From Chloroflexota bacterium (lineage in GTDB: Bacteria; Chloroflexota; Dehalococcoidia; Tepidiformales; Tepidiformaceae): 64,000 nt of DNA. A model generated the notes under the pieces. The model had not been told where the DNA came from. It saw only the letters and a program-made list of their open reading frames with translations, and searched no databases. The DNA lies in the NCBI GenBank assembly GCA_016234445.1, contig JACRBT010000016.1, positions 62,001 to 126,000 on the forward strand, in the 5' to 3' direction. Positions 1-8,225 of this stretch are shown here, in pieces (the first letter of the stretch is position 1; the number at the start of each line of letters is the position of its first letter). Made by a program: the position numbers and the translations under genes.

Positions 1-30
1 TTGACTCAGATTCGGGCCGCTGACTACGAT
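1..30 (+). promoter_or_regulatory. Candidate promoter of tRNA-Ala
   Basis: TTGACT at 1-6 and TACGAT at 25-30 with an 18-nt spacer form a good sigma-70-like promoter. The predicted transcript would start near 37, shortly before the tRNA at 55. Assigned by eye from hexamers and spacing only. Confidence 0.5.
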
Positions 31-45
31 GGTTAGCGGCCCGAA
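11..45. terminator. Perfect 11-bp inverted repeat
   Basis: TTCGGGCCGCT at 11-21 is the exact reverse complement of 35-45, with a 13-nt loop. It may terminate a gene left of the window. It overlaps the proposed -10 box of the tRNA promoter, so it could also act in the tRNA leader. There is no T-run after it. Confidence 0.4.
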
Positions 46-54
46 GCGTTCTGT

Positions 55-130
55 GGGGACGTAGCTCATCCGGGAGAGCGCAGCGTTCGCATCGCTGAGG
101 TAAGGGGTTCGAGTCCCCTCGTCTCCACCA
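55..130 (+). tRNA. tRNA-Ala (anticodon CGC)
   Basis: A full cloverleaf folds. Acceptor GGGGACG (55-61) pairs with CGTCTCC (120-126), D-stem is GCTC/GAGC, anticodon stem CAGCG/CGCTG (81-85/93-97) has loop TTCGCAT, and the T-arm is AGGGG-TTCGAGT-CCCCT. Anticodon CGC (88-90) reads GCG. The third acceptor pair is G-U, the identity element of alanine tRNAs. The discriminator is A and CCA (128-130) is encoded. Confidence 0.95.
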
Positions 131-142
131 ATCCCCCTTCTT

Positions 143-194
143 CCCTGCGCACGAAGCGCGCTCCGCGTAGAATCGCGGCGATGAGCACCCTGCC
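143..194 (+). repeat. 52-bp direct repeat, copy 1
   Basis: Identical over 52 nt to 1293-1344. The repeat holds the TAGAAT -10 box and the first five codons of the CoA-transferase that now starts at 1331. In this copy the ATG at 181 opens a reading frame that runs antisense into the 3' end of the inserted gene and stops near 358, so it is a displaced promoter/start remnant. Confidence 0.9.
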
Positions 195-235
195 TGCCCA
201 CACGGCTTGGCTTGCACCATGCGGCGGCCCGAGGC

Positions 236-1234
236 CTATTGCCCTCGGGAAGTGTGCGGAACAAACAGCCGCGTCATTCCGTACGGGGTCGCGTCGAGAA
301 TCTCAGGTATCGAGTCCCCGTCCTGGTCGATCCATCCAAACAGGGCGGGCTCCGTTATGAAGAGGTCGATGTTCCCCGTCCGCGCCTCCGTCTCCCGGTA
401 GGTCCACTCATGCTCCCAAGCCCAAGTGTGGGCCATCTCGTGCTGGAACGCGGTCGCGGCGAACGCGTCGGAGCGGTATTGGTCGATCGTGCCCGCGCCA
501 CCCTCGAAGTACCACCCAACGGCAACGAAGTCCCCGCCCAGATAGGCCCAGCCACCGGCCGGGCTGAGAGGGTCGAGGTCGAGCACGATGAGAACGTCAA
601 AGGCCGAAAGGTCAAGACCTTGTTGCGAAAGGTAGTCGCGCACACCAGGCCGGTCGACCGGCCTGGCCGGGAGGGCCCCGCGCGGGACAACGACCGATTC
701 ATCCGTGAACTGAACGAGCGGGCTTTGGTATCCCTGGGCTGTCGCCCATGCTGCGTGTGAGCCGTTTACGCGTGCGACGGACAGTGGCCAATAGGTTGAC
801 AGCACTTGCCCGATGTTCACCGTGCCGTAATCGATGCCCACGGTGAGGGTGCGAATCGCGCCCACTGGACGGCGGCACTTCAACCGACGCGCGGAGAACC
901 GGCCGTCACTGGTGAGCGTGATGCGGTAGACGTACTGGCCGACGTATGCAGTCGATGTCCACCCAGGCCCACAGGGCTCGTTATAGACCGATGGCGGGGT
1001 GAGGTAGGTACACTCCTGAGGGACAATCGCGGGCGCGCGGAGGGGCAACTTGAACTGGCTTTGGAATAGGCAGAGGAACGTCGAAGTCGGGCTGGGGGTT
1101 GGGCGTGGACAACCGTCCGCTTCCACCGCGGCAGGCCCGCCGTCTGCCGACGGAGACCGCGCTGGCAGGAGAGCCCAAGCTCCAACGACCATAAGCGTAC
1201 CCATGAGGAAGAAGGCGCGGGTTCTGACCGACAT
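236..1234 (-). CDS. Secreted metalloprotease-like protein, unknown family
   Basis: The 332-aa product starts with a short basic region and a hydrophobic segment ending near residue 25 (signal peptide or anchor), then a Pro/Ser/Thr-rich linker. The C-terminal third has the zinc-protease signature HEMAH followed by an HEW motif and acidic residues; a catalytic Glu within HExxH is visible. I do not recognise the family. The start ATG at 1234 has GGGAG about 9 nt upstream. The gene occupies a 1.15-kb segment between two 52-bp direct repeats, has clearly less GC-saturated third positions than its neighbours, and lies opposite to them. Both points suggest acquisition as a single-gene insertion beside a tRNA. 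Peptidase activity is inferred from the motif only. Confidence 0.65.
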   Translation of the reverse strand: MSVRTRAFFLMGTLMVVGAWALLPARSPSADGGPAAVEADGCPRPTPSPTSTFLCLFQSQFKLPLRAPAIVPQECTYLTPPSVYNEPCGPGWTSTAYVGQYVYRITLTSDGRFSARRLKCRRPVGAIRTLTVGIDYGTVNIGQVLSTYWPLSVARVNGSHAAWATAQGYQSPLVQFTDESVVVPRGALPARPVDRPGVRDYLSQQGLDLSAFDVLIVLDLDPLSPAGGWAYLGGDFVAVGWYFEGGAGTIDQYRSDAFAATAFQHEMAHTWAWEHEWTYRETEARTGNIDLFITEPALFGWIDQDGDSIPEILDATPYGMTRLFVPHTSRGQ

Positions 1235-1292
1235 ATCCTAGTCTCCCGGCGATAGGCGTGATTCAGCATTCTACGTCTCCCGAGGCTCGGGA

Positions 1293-1344
1293 CCCTGCGC
1301 ACGAAGCGCGCTCCGCGTAGAATCGCGGCGATGAGCACCCTGCC
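1293..1344 (+). repeat. 52-bp direct repeat, copy 2 (native promoter/start)
   Basis: Exact copy of 143-194. This copy is functional: TAGAAT at 1318-1323 is followed after 7 nt by the ATG of the CoA-transferase at 1331. The distance from copy 1 is 1150 nt, matching the size of the inserted segment. Confidence 0.9.
1318..1323 (+). promoter_or_regulatory. -10 box TAGAAT, probable leaderless promoter
   Basis: TAGAAT ends 7 nt before the ATG at 1331, so transcription should begin at or next to the start codon. There is no Shine-Dalgarno sequence. The same arrangement recurs at many genes of the window. Confidence 0.5.
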
Positions 1345-2566
1345 CCTCGCCGGCGTCCGCGTCTGTGACCTCACCTGGATCATCGCCGGGCCCACGGCCA
1401 CAAGGGTGCTCGCGGATTTCGGCGCCGAAGTCATCCGCGTCGAACACGGCCAGGCCGTGGACGCAATCCGGCTGGGCCGACCGATCGTCGGCGACGCCCC
1501 CACGCTCAACAACTCCGGCTTCTTCAACTACTTCAACCGCAACAAGAAGAGCATGCTCCTCAACACCCGCCACCCGATGGGGGGCGACGTGCTCCGCAAG
1601 CTGATCGCCGCGAGCGACGTCGTCGTCGAGAACTTCTCCAGCCGGGTGATGGAGTCGTGGGACCTCGACTACCCTCAGCTCCGGGAGATCCGGCCGGACA
1701 TCATCTACTGCTCGGTCTCGGGGTTCGGCCACAGCGGCCGCGACCGGGACTTCACGACCTGGGGCCCGACCGCGCAGGCGCTCAGCGGCCTGACGATCAT
1801 GTCCGGGCTGCCGGGGAAGCCGCCGGCGGGCTGGGGCTACAGCTACATGGACCACACGGCCGGCTATTCGGCCGCGATCGCGATCATGGCCGCGCTCCAT
1901 CACCGGAACCGGACGGGCGAAGGCCAGCACATCGACATGTCGCAGGTGGAGGCGGGGATCGTCCTCACCGGACCGGCGGTGCTCGACGCGACGGTGAACG
2001 GACGGCCGTGGCGCCGCGCGGGGATGCCGCCGGGGAACCGGGCCTGGGAGCCGAGGGTGGCGCCACACAACACCTACGCCTGCGCCGGCGACGACCGCTG
2101 GGTGGCCATCGCCGTGATGAACGACGCCGAGTGGCAGGCGATGGTGCGGGCGATGGACGACCCGGAGTGGGCGCTGGACCCCCGCTTCGCCACGAACGCG
2201 GGGCGGCTCGCCAACCAGGACGAACTCGACGAGCGCATCGAGACCTGGACCACGGAGTTCACCGACTACGAGGTGATGGAACTGCTCCAGGCGGCGGGGG
2301 TGCGGGCGGGTGTCTGCCAGAAGGCCAGCGACCGCTTCGAACGCGACCCCCAGCTGGCGGCCCGCGACTGGTGGCACAGGCTCCCGCACGCGGAGCTCGG
2401 CGAGAGCAACTACGACGGCGTCGTGCCGAAGCTCAGCGCCAGCCCCGGCGTGCTGCGGACGGCGTCGCCGCTGCTCGGCGTACACACCCACGACGTCCTC
2501 CGGGACGTCCTCGGGATGAACGATGACGAGATCGCCGAACACGAAGCGCTCGGGGTGCTGATGTGA
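1331..2566 (+). CDS. Family III CoA-transferase (CaiB/BaiF)
   Basis: 411 aa, full length for the CaiB/BaiF family (L-carnitine and formyl-CoA transferases). The N-terminal GVRVCDLTWIIAGP and FGAEVIRVEH blocks and the later FNRNKKSMLLN stretch are family hallmarks. These enzymes move CoA between an acyl-CoA and a carboxylic acid in the cytosol; the substrate cannot be read from sequence. The ATG at 1331 is supported by a -10 box 7 nt upstream. It overlaps the next CoA-transferase by 4 nt (GTGA), so the two are translationally coupled and may form a heteromer or act on related acids. The promoter and first codons are duplicated at 143-194. Confidence 0.88.
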   Translation: MSTLPLAGVRVCDLTWIIAGPTATRVLADFGAEVIRVEHGQAVDAIRLGRPIVGDAPTLNNSGFFNYFNRNKKSMLLNTRHPMGGDVLRKLIAASDVVVENFSSRVMESWDLDYPQLREIRPDIIYCSVSGFGHSGRDRDFTTWGPTAQALSGLTIMSGLPGKPPAGWGYSYMDHTAGYSAAIAIMAALHHRNRTGEGQHIDMSQVEAGIVLTGPAVLDATVNGRPWRRAGMPPGNRAWEPRVAPHNTYACAGDDRWVAIAVMNDAEWQAMVRAMDDPEWALDPRFATNAGRLANQDELDERIETWTTEFTDYEVMELLQAAGVRAGVCQKASDRFERDPQLAARDWWHRLPHAELGESNYDGVVPKLSASPGVLRTASPLLGVHTHDVLRDVLGMNDDEIAEHEALGVLM

Positions 2567-3777
2567 GCGGCCCCCTCGCCGGGCTCCGGGTGGTCGAACT
2601 CTGCGACGAACCGGGCCAGTACGCCGGGAAGTTGCTGGCGGACCTCGGGGCCGACGTGGTGAAGGTGGAGCCGCCCGGTGGTTCCTCGGCTCGCCAGGTG
2701 GGGCCGTTCGTGAAAGGCATCCCGGGGCCGAACCGTTCGCTCAACTTCTGGTACTACAACACCAACAAGCGCTCGGCCGTGCTCGACCTTGAGAGCGCAG
2801 ACGCGCGCGCCGCCTTCCTGGCGCTGGCCCGCGGGGCCGACATCCTGATCGAAGACCGGGAGCCGGGCTGGATGGCCGAGCGCGGCCTGGACCGCGCCGG
2901 GATCGGGAACCCGGGGCTGATCTTCTGCTCGATCACGCCATTCGGGCAGGACGGGCCGTGGTCGCGGTACCGCTCGTCGGACATGGTGGGGCTGGCACTC
3001 GGCGGCCCGATGATGATGAACGGCTATGACCACGCCGACGCGCCGGGCGCACCACCCATCCGCGGCCACGGCGACCAGGGCTACCACACGACCTGCCACT
3101 ACGCCGTCCACGGCATCCTCGCCGCGCTCCTCCACCGCGACGCCACGGGCGAGGGGCAGGCCATCGACTGCTCGATGCACGAAGCCCTGTCCTGCACGGT
3201 CGAGGTCGGGATGCCTTACTGGCTCTACGTCCAGCGGGACGTGATTCGCCAGACCGGCCGCCACGCCGCCGCCCACGCGACCGAACGCTGGCTCTACCGG
3301 GCGAAGGATGGGCACGACATCATCATCTTTGGCGTGGGCCGCGACAATGCCAGCTGGAAGCAGCTGAAGGAGTGGTTCCAGTCGGAGGGTTTCGGTGCGC
3401 ACTTCGACGAGCCGCGCTTCGACAGCCCGGCCGCCCGCCAACCGGGACGCGGTTCACCCGAGGCCGGAGAGATCATGCGCGAACTGGAGCGCTTCATCGC
3501 CGCTCACGACGCCGACTACGTCTATCGCGGCGGGCAGGAGCGCGGCCAGGCCTGGGGCACCGTCCGGGCGCCGGAAGAGACGGTGCAGGACCCTCACTTC
3601 CACGACCGGGGCTTCTTCGTCGAGGTGACAGGCGAGGACGTGGACCGGCCGGCCCTGATGCCGGGGGCGCCCTACATCTTCAGCGCGACGCCGTGGGAGT
3701 TGCGACGGCCAGCGCCGCGGCTTGGCGAACACACGGACGAGGTCCTGGCGGAACTCGCGGGACGCGGCGGCCCATAG
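2563..3777 (+). CDS. Family III CoA-transferase (CaiB/BaiF), second subunit or paralogue
   Basis: 404 aa with the same family blocks as its upstream neighbour (GLRVVELCDEPGQYAGKLLA, LGADVVKVEPP, NTNKRSAVLDLES). It starts at GTG 2563 inside the stop of the preceding gene. The two proteins are clearly paralogous but diverged, as seen for pairs handling aromatic or dicarboxylic acyl-CoAs; the substrate is unknown. After the stop there is about 140 nt without a gene before the small CDS at 3920. Confidence 0.87.
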   Translation: MSGPLAGLRVVELCDEPGQYAGKLLADLGADVVKVEPPGGSSARQVGPFVKGIPGPNRSLNFWYYNTNKRSAVLDLESADARAAFLALARGADILIEDREPGWMAERGLDRAGIGNPGLIFCSITPFGQDGPWSRYRSSDMVGLALGGPMMMNGYDHADAPGAPPIRGHGDQGYHTTCHYAVHGILAALLHRDATGEGQAIDCSMHEALSCTVEVGMPYWLYVQRDVIRQTGRHAAAHATERWLYRAKDGHDIIIFGVGRDNASWKQLKEWFQSEGFGAHFDEPRFDSPAARQPGRGSPEAGEIMRELERFIAAHDADYVYRGGQERGQAWGTVRAPEETVQDPHFHDRGFFVEVTGEDVDRPALMPGAPYIFSATPWELRRPAPRLGEHTDEVLAELAGRGGP

Positions 3778-3919
3778 GGTTGGGTGGAAGAAGTCATCGA
3801 ACTTCGTGAAGGTTTCGCACAAAGGGGTGACGCGGGGGCCCGGCGGTACTACTCTCGGGGCATCCCCTCCCGGGTCGCGGTGCGGCACGCGGATTCTCCG
3901 GGAGCGTGGAGGCGCCGAG

Positions 3920-4114
3920 ATGGTTACGAAAACACCGGCCTACCCCGGGAATGCCTCGGTCTACGAGCTGTTGCGGACACATCCCGCGGCTCGCGCCAAG
4001 CTCGCGGAGCTGGGGGTCACGACGGACCTGCTGGGCTACAAGATTGGCGACGCTGCTCGCGCCGTCGGGGTGCCCGTCGAGCGGCTCACGGAGGCTGCGG
4101 CCGCCCCAGACTAA
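3920..4114 (+). CDS. Small DUF1858/ScdA-N-like protein
   Basis: 64 aa. The sequence ELLRTHPAARAKLAELGV followed by LGYKIGDAARAVGVP resembles the N-terminal module of the Fe-S repair proteins ScdA/YtfE and the DUF1858 family (helix, conserved turn, helix). The Cys residues usually found in that module are absent. The ATG at 3920 has a purine-rich GGAGCGTGGAGG stretch upstream. The longer open frame starting at 3722 is not used, since it overlaps the preceding CDS. Family assignment is by resemblance; function unknown. Confidence 0.55.
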   Translation: MVTKTPAYPGNASVYELLRTHPAARAKLAELGVTTDLLGYKIGDAARAVGVPVERLTEAAAAPD

Positions 4115-4117
4115 CCC

Positions 4118-4741
4118 CTAGGGGATGTTGACCGTCTGGCCGGCGGCGAGATTCGTGCAGTTCGCGTTGATGGTGGGGTTGGCGGCGAGCAGCTTCGCGA
4201 GGTCGACCCCGTAGCTGGCGGCGATGGCGCCGCAGGTGTCGCCGGATTGCACCTTGTAGGTCTTCGCCCCGCCGGGGCGCGGCGTCGCCGTGGGGCCGCT
4301 GCCGTTGGTAGTCGTGGTTGCCCCGGATGCGGGCGCAGGGATCGTAAGGATGTCGCCGGCGTGGAGGTTCGTGCAGCCGGCGTCGATCGTGCGGTTGACC
4401 TTGAGGAGGTCGGCCGCGGTGATCCCGTACTTCGCTGCGATGGCGCCGCAGGTATCGCCCGAAACGACCGTGTACTTCTGGGTTCCGCCTGCTCCGCCGC
4501 CCGTGGTGACCGGGGTCGTGGTGCCGACCGCGCCGGTGGTGGAGACGGTGTCGCCGCGAATCTGGTAGACCACGGGGTTCTGGATCGGCGTGGAACTGGG
4601 GACGACGGCGGGATCGGTGACGCGCGCGCCCTTGCCGCTGCCGGGTTCGTCGCCGCCCCCGCCACCGCAGGCGGCGAGAGCGAATGCGACCATCCCGGCA
4701 AGGACAAACGCGGCGGTGCGGGCGAGGGTCATGTCCGCCAT
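4118..4741 (-). CDS. Lipoprotein with two LysM domains
   Basis: 207 aa. A signal peptide ends in the lipobox LAAC, followed by a Gly-rich spacer and a Thr/Pro-rich linker. Two LysM repeats (KYTVVSGDTCGAIAAKYGI and KTYKVQSGDTCGAIAASYGV) each end in a GxxxxIP motif, the second forming the C-terminus. LysM domains bind peptidoglycan glycan chains, so the protein is probably tethered at the membrane and grips the wall. There are two possible ATGs, at 4741 and 4732; neither has a clear Shine-Dalgarno. It converges on the small gene ending at 4114. Confidence 0.85.
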   Translation of the reverse strand: MADMTLARTAAFVLAGMVAFALAACGGGGGDEPGSGKGARVTDPAVVPSSTPIQNPVVYQIRGDTVSTTGAVGTTTPVTTGGGAGGTQKYTVVSGDTCGAIAAKYGITAADLLKVNRTIDAGCTNLHAGDILTIPAPASGATTTTNGSGPTATPRPGGAKTYKVQSGDTCGAIAASYGVDLAKLLAANPTINANCTNLAAGQTVNIP

Positions 4742-4793
4742 GCTAGGTGCGGCCGGGGCCGGGGGCAATCGCCGGGTAAACGGCCGAGAAGGC

Positions 4794-7010
4794 TCACTCG
4801 CCGCCCGCGGGCATCGCCGGCAGCCCGACCTCCGGTTCGGCGCCTTCCACCTGGATGTGGGGGAGGGCGCGGTCGAGCCAGCGCGGGAGCCACCAGTTCG
4901 CGTCGCCGAGAAGTTCCATCGTAGCGGGGACGAGGACGAGACGGACGATGGTGGCGTCGACGAAGATGGCGGTCGCGAGGCCGATGCCGAACTCCTTGAT
5001 GATCCGGTCTTCGCCAAGGACGAAGGAGAGGAAGACGGCGACCATGATCGCGGCGGCGGCGGTGATCACCCGGGCGGTGGCCGCCAGTCCATGGCTGACG
5101 GCGGTCGCGTTGTGCTTCGTGCGGACGTATTCCTCGCGGATGCGGCTGATGAGGAAGACTTCGTAGTCCATCGAGAGCCCGAAGAGGATGGCGAAGAGCA
5201 TCATCGGGATGAAGGTTTCGACCGGGCCTTCCTGGATGTTGAGCGGGCCAGCCAGCCAGCCCCACTGGAAGATCGCGACGAGCACGCCGTAGCTGGCGCC
5301 GATGCTGAGGAGGTTCATGATCGCCGCCTTCGCGGCGACCAGGACCGAGCGGAAGACGGTAAGGAGGAGGAGGAAGCTGATCCCGATGACACCGCCAAAG
5401 AGGAGTGGGAGGCGCTGGCTGATCTGGTCGCCGATGTCGACGTAGGCGGCGGTGCGGCCACTGACGTAGACGCGGAGGCCGGTCCCCTCGGTGGCAGGAG
5501 GGATAACCCGGTCGCGGAGGTGGTGGACGAGGTCGACCGTGGCGGCGTCCTGGGGAGATGTCCCCGGCAGGACCGTGAACGCGGCGGTGTCGCCGGACTG
5601 GTTGAACACGAGCGGCGTGACCTGGGCGATGTTGTTCGCGGCCCCACCGCTGGGCCCAGAGGCGAACGCGTCGCGCACCGCCCGGACCTGGTCCGGGGTC
5701 GCGGTTCCCATGTCGGCGACGACCAGGAGCGGACCGTTGAAACCGGGCCCGAAGCCCTCCGTGAGGAGGTCGTAGGCGCGGCGGGAGTGGTAGTGGGTCG
5801 GGTTGTTGCCGGCGTCGGTGAAACCGAGGCGCATGTTCAGCACGGGGAGGGCGAGGACGACCAGGAATGTCGCCGTCGCGAGGAAGTAGGGAAGCGGATG
5901 CCGCTGGATCGCCTCGCTGAAGCGGTACCAGCCGCTCTTCGGGTCGACCCCCTCGGTCGAATGGAGCAAAGGCACATGCCAGCGGTCGATCCGGTGACCG
6001 GCCAGCGAGAGGAGGGCTGGAGTGAGCGTGAGGGCGACGGCGACGGCGAGGGCGACGACGATTGCGCCGGTGGTCCCCATGAGGGCGACGAAAGGGATGC
6101 CCATCGCAAAGAGCCCGAGGAAGGCGATGGCGACGACGGTGCCGGCGAAGAGGACGGCGCGGCCGGAGGTAGTTGTCGCCATCACGATCGACTCTTCGAC
6201 AGAGTGGCCGGTGTGGAGCCCTTCGCGGAAGCGGGTCACCACGAGGAGGCTGTAGTCGATTCCCACGCCGATGCCGATCATGGCGGCGAACTGGGGGGAA
6301 AATTCGGGGAAGGAGAAGAACCGTGTCGCGACGGTGATGATTGCGAAAGCGGCGCCAAGGCCGAAGACCGCGGCGCCAATGGGCAGCCCGACGGCAATCA
6401 CCGACCCGAAGGCGATGAAGAGGATGATGATGGCGGCGCCCAGGCCGAAGAACTCAGAGCCGAAATCGGGGTGTTCCTGGAACTCGACGATGTCGCCGCC
6501 GATCTCCACCCGGAGCGTCTCGCTGTTCGCGTTGTCAGCCATCTGGACCAGGGTGGCCACGACCTCTGCGTCGAGTTCCTGGTTCTGGGTGGAAAAGCGG
6601 ACGAGCGCGCGGGCGATCGTGCCGTCCTGGGAGATGTAGCCCTGCTTCTCTTCATAGGGGGAGAGGATCTCCACGAAGTCCTTCAGCCCCCTGACCTCGG
6701 CGAAGAGGCTCTCGACCTGGGACTTCACGGCCGGATCGGCCATGCCGGAGGGAGCTTCAAAGACTACGACGGCTTCGTCGCCGGACTGGGCCGGGAAGCG
6801 GGCTTCGAGGAGGTCCAGCGCTTCCTGGGTCTCGGAGCCGGGGAGTTTGAAGTTGGTCGCGTATTCGCCGCCAAAGGCGACCGCGGACGCGATCAGCCCG
6901 GCGAGCAAGACCACCCAGGCGGCGATGACGCGGCCACGGCGGCGGTGGGCAAGGCGGGCCCAGCGCTCGAGGAGAGTGGGCCTGGCAGTGTTTCGTCGGA
7001 GGTTTGCCAA
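4794..7010 (-). CDS. MMPL-family (RND superfamily) membrane transporter
   Basis: 738 aa with the architecture of MmpL/YdfJ proteins. There is one N-terminal TM helix (VIAAWVVLLAGLIASAVAF), a first extracytoplasmic domain, five to six helices including IGIGVGIDYSLLVVTRFREG, a second soluble domain and a final six-helix bundle with GLSMDYEVFLISRIREEY. The two Asp/Tyr-rich TM motifs (GIDYS, SMDYE) are the proton-relay signature. These pumps export lipids or hydrophobic compounds. I place the start at TTG 7010: AAGGAG lies 9 nt upstream and the downstream sequence begins ANLRRN. The open frame extends to 7181 but that extension looks non-coding. The 258-nt region to the MoxR start at 7268 holds the divergent promoters. 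Confidence 0.88.
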   Translation of the reverse strand: MANLRRNTARPTLLERWARLAHRRRGRVIAAWVVLLAGLIASAVAFGGEYATNFKLPGSETQEALDLLEARFPAQSGDEAVVVFEAPSGMADPAVKSQVESLFAEVRGLKDFVEILSPYEEKQGYISQDGTIARALVRFSTQNQELDAEVVATLVQMADNANSETLRVEIGGDIVEFQEHPDFGSEFFGLGAAIIILFIAFGSVIAVGLPIGAAVFGLGAAFAIITVATRFFSFPEFSPQFAAMIGIGVGIDYSLLVVTRFREGLHTGHSVEESIVMATTTSGRAVLFAGTVVAIAFLGLFAMGIPFVALMGTTGAIVVALAVAVALTLTPALLSLAGHRIDRWHVPLLHSTEGVDPKSGWYRFSEAIQRHPLPYFLATATFLVVLALPVLNMRLGFTDAGNNPTHYHSRRAYDLLTEGFGPGFNGPLLVVADMGTATPDQVRAVRDAFASGPSGGAANNIAQVTPLVFNQSGDTAAFTVLPGTSPQDAATVDLVHHLRDRVIPPATEGTGLRVYVSGRTAAYVDIGDQISQRLPLLFGGVIGISFLLLLTVFRSVLVAAKAAIMNLLSIGASYGVLVAIFQWGWLAGPLNIQEGPVETFIPMMLFAILFGLSMDYEVFLISRIREEYVRTKHNATAVSHGLAATARVITAAAAIMVAVFLSFVLGEDRIIKEFGIGLATAIFVDATIVRLVLVPATMELLGDANWWLPRWLDRALPHIQVEGAEPEVGLPAMPAGGE

Positions 7011-7267
7011 AGCAGGGGGCTCCTTGGGGACAGGGCAGGGCGCATGGCAGTGCCCCAGCGTCAGTAGTTCCAGTCTTGCAGGGTTGGTTGCTCTGGTGAA
7101 ACATGGCCGCGAAGGCGGGGCGACGGTACACCGGCTTCGGCCCCCCGGGCTTAACCCGAGCCATATGATTCGTTGATACAATCCGCTTAACCGTGCGGGA
7201 ATCCCGACGGGTAACCTGTGCGCCGGGCGGAAGGGGGAGCCCTCACTCCGCTGGAATTGGAGCTGTT

Positions 7268-8218
7268 GTGGAAGACCCGAAGATTGTCGCCGAACGCATC
7301 GTCGCGAACGTCGAGAACGTCATTGTCGGCAAGAACCGCGAACTGCGGCTTGCGATCACGGCCCTGCTCTGTGGCGGCCACATGCTCATCGAGGACGTGC
7401 CGGGCGTCGGCAAGACGATGCTCGCCCGCGCCATCGCGGCTTCGACGGGCTGCACCTTCCGGCGAATCCAGTTCACGCCGGACCTTCTCCCCAGCGACAT
7501 CACCGGCGTCTCGATCTACAACCAGAAAGAGGCGGACTTCGAGTTCCGGCCGGGGCCGATCATCGCCCAGGTTGTCCTTGCCGACGAAGTGAACCGGGCG
7601 ACGCCGAAGACGCAGTCGGCGCTGCTCGAGGCGATGGAGGAACGGCAGGTGACCGTCGACGGCGTCACCCACAAGATGCCGCTGCCGTTCATGGTCATGG
7701 CGACCCAGAACCCGATCGAGTACGAGGGGACGTTCCCGCTGCCGGAAGCGCAGCTGGACCGCTTCATGATCCGGGTCCACCTGGGCTACCCGAGCCCAAC
7801 GGACGAAGTGCTCGTGCTCGACCAGCAGCAGACCATCCACCCGGTCGAGACCATCAAGCAGGTGACGGACGCGACCGAGATCCTCCAGGTGCAGCGGGCA
7901 GTGAAGGAGATCTACGTGGACCCGCTGATCAAGCAGTACATCGTTGCCCTGGCGAACGCGACCCGCGAACACGAGTCGGTCTACCTGGGCGCCAGCCCCC
8001 GCGGGTCGCTTGCTCTCTTCCGGACGGCGCAGGCGCGGGCCCTGCTCGAAGCCCGCGACTTCGTCACCCCGGACGACGTGAAGGACCTGGCGCTGGTGAC
8101 GCTCGGCCACCGGATCATTCTCAGCCCGGGGGCGAAGGTGAAGGGGATCACCGTATCGGACGTGGTCGCCGCCTGCCTGAGCCGCGTGCCAGTGCCTGGT
8201 TCCAGGGCGCGCGTGTAG
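7268..8218 (+). CDS. MoxR-family AAA+ ATPase
   Basis: 316 aa. Walker A is GVGKTMLA, Walker B is [10 protein letters not shown], followed by [14 protein letters not shown] and the sensor region [20 protein letters not shown], all typical of MoxR. The start GTG 7268 (VEDPKIV) has GGAG 6 nt upstream; an open frame extends to 7193 but lacks support. MoxR ATPases act as chaperone-like remodellers for partner proteins encoded beside them, here the DUF58 and transglutaminase-like genes immediately downstream. The gap to the next gene is 7 nt. Confidence 0.93.
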   Translation: MEDPKIVAERIVANVENVIVGKNRELRLAITALLCGGHMLIEDVPGVGKTMLARAIAASTGCTFRRIQFTPDLLPSDITGVSIYNQKEADFEFRPGPIIAQVVLADEVNRATPKTQSALLEAMEERQVTVDGVTHKMPLPFMVMATQNPIEYEGTFPLPEAQLDRFMIRVHLGYPSPTDEVLVLDQQQTIHPVETIKQVTDATEILQVQRAVKEIYVDPLIKQYIVALANATREHESVYLGASPRGSLALFRTAQARALLEARDFVTPDDVKDLALVTLGHRIILSPGAKVKGITVSDVVAACLSRVPVPGSRARV

Positions 8219-8225
8219 GCGCCCC

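Noticed and set aside
3803-3825. Rex/CRP-like dyad upstream of the small DUF1858-like gene
   Set aside because: Half-sites TTCGTGAA and TTCGCACAA do not align symmetrically with either consensus.
4590-7067. 825-aa open frame on the plus strand opposite the MMPL gene
   Set aside because: Highly acidic, low-complexity translation with no motifs; it mirrors the reverse complement of a GC-rich transporter gene.
7011-7181. N-terminal 57-residue extension of the MMPL protein from 7181
   Set aside because: Cys/Pro/Arg-rich non-membrane sequence; an AAGGAG ribosome site instead supports TTG 7010.
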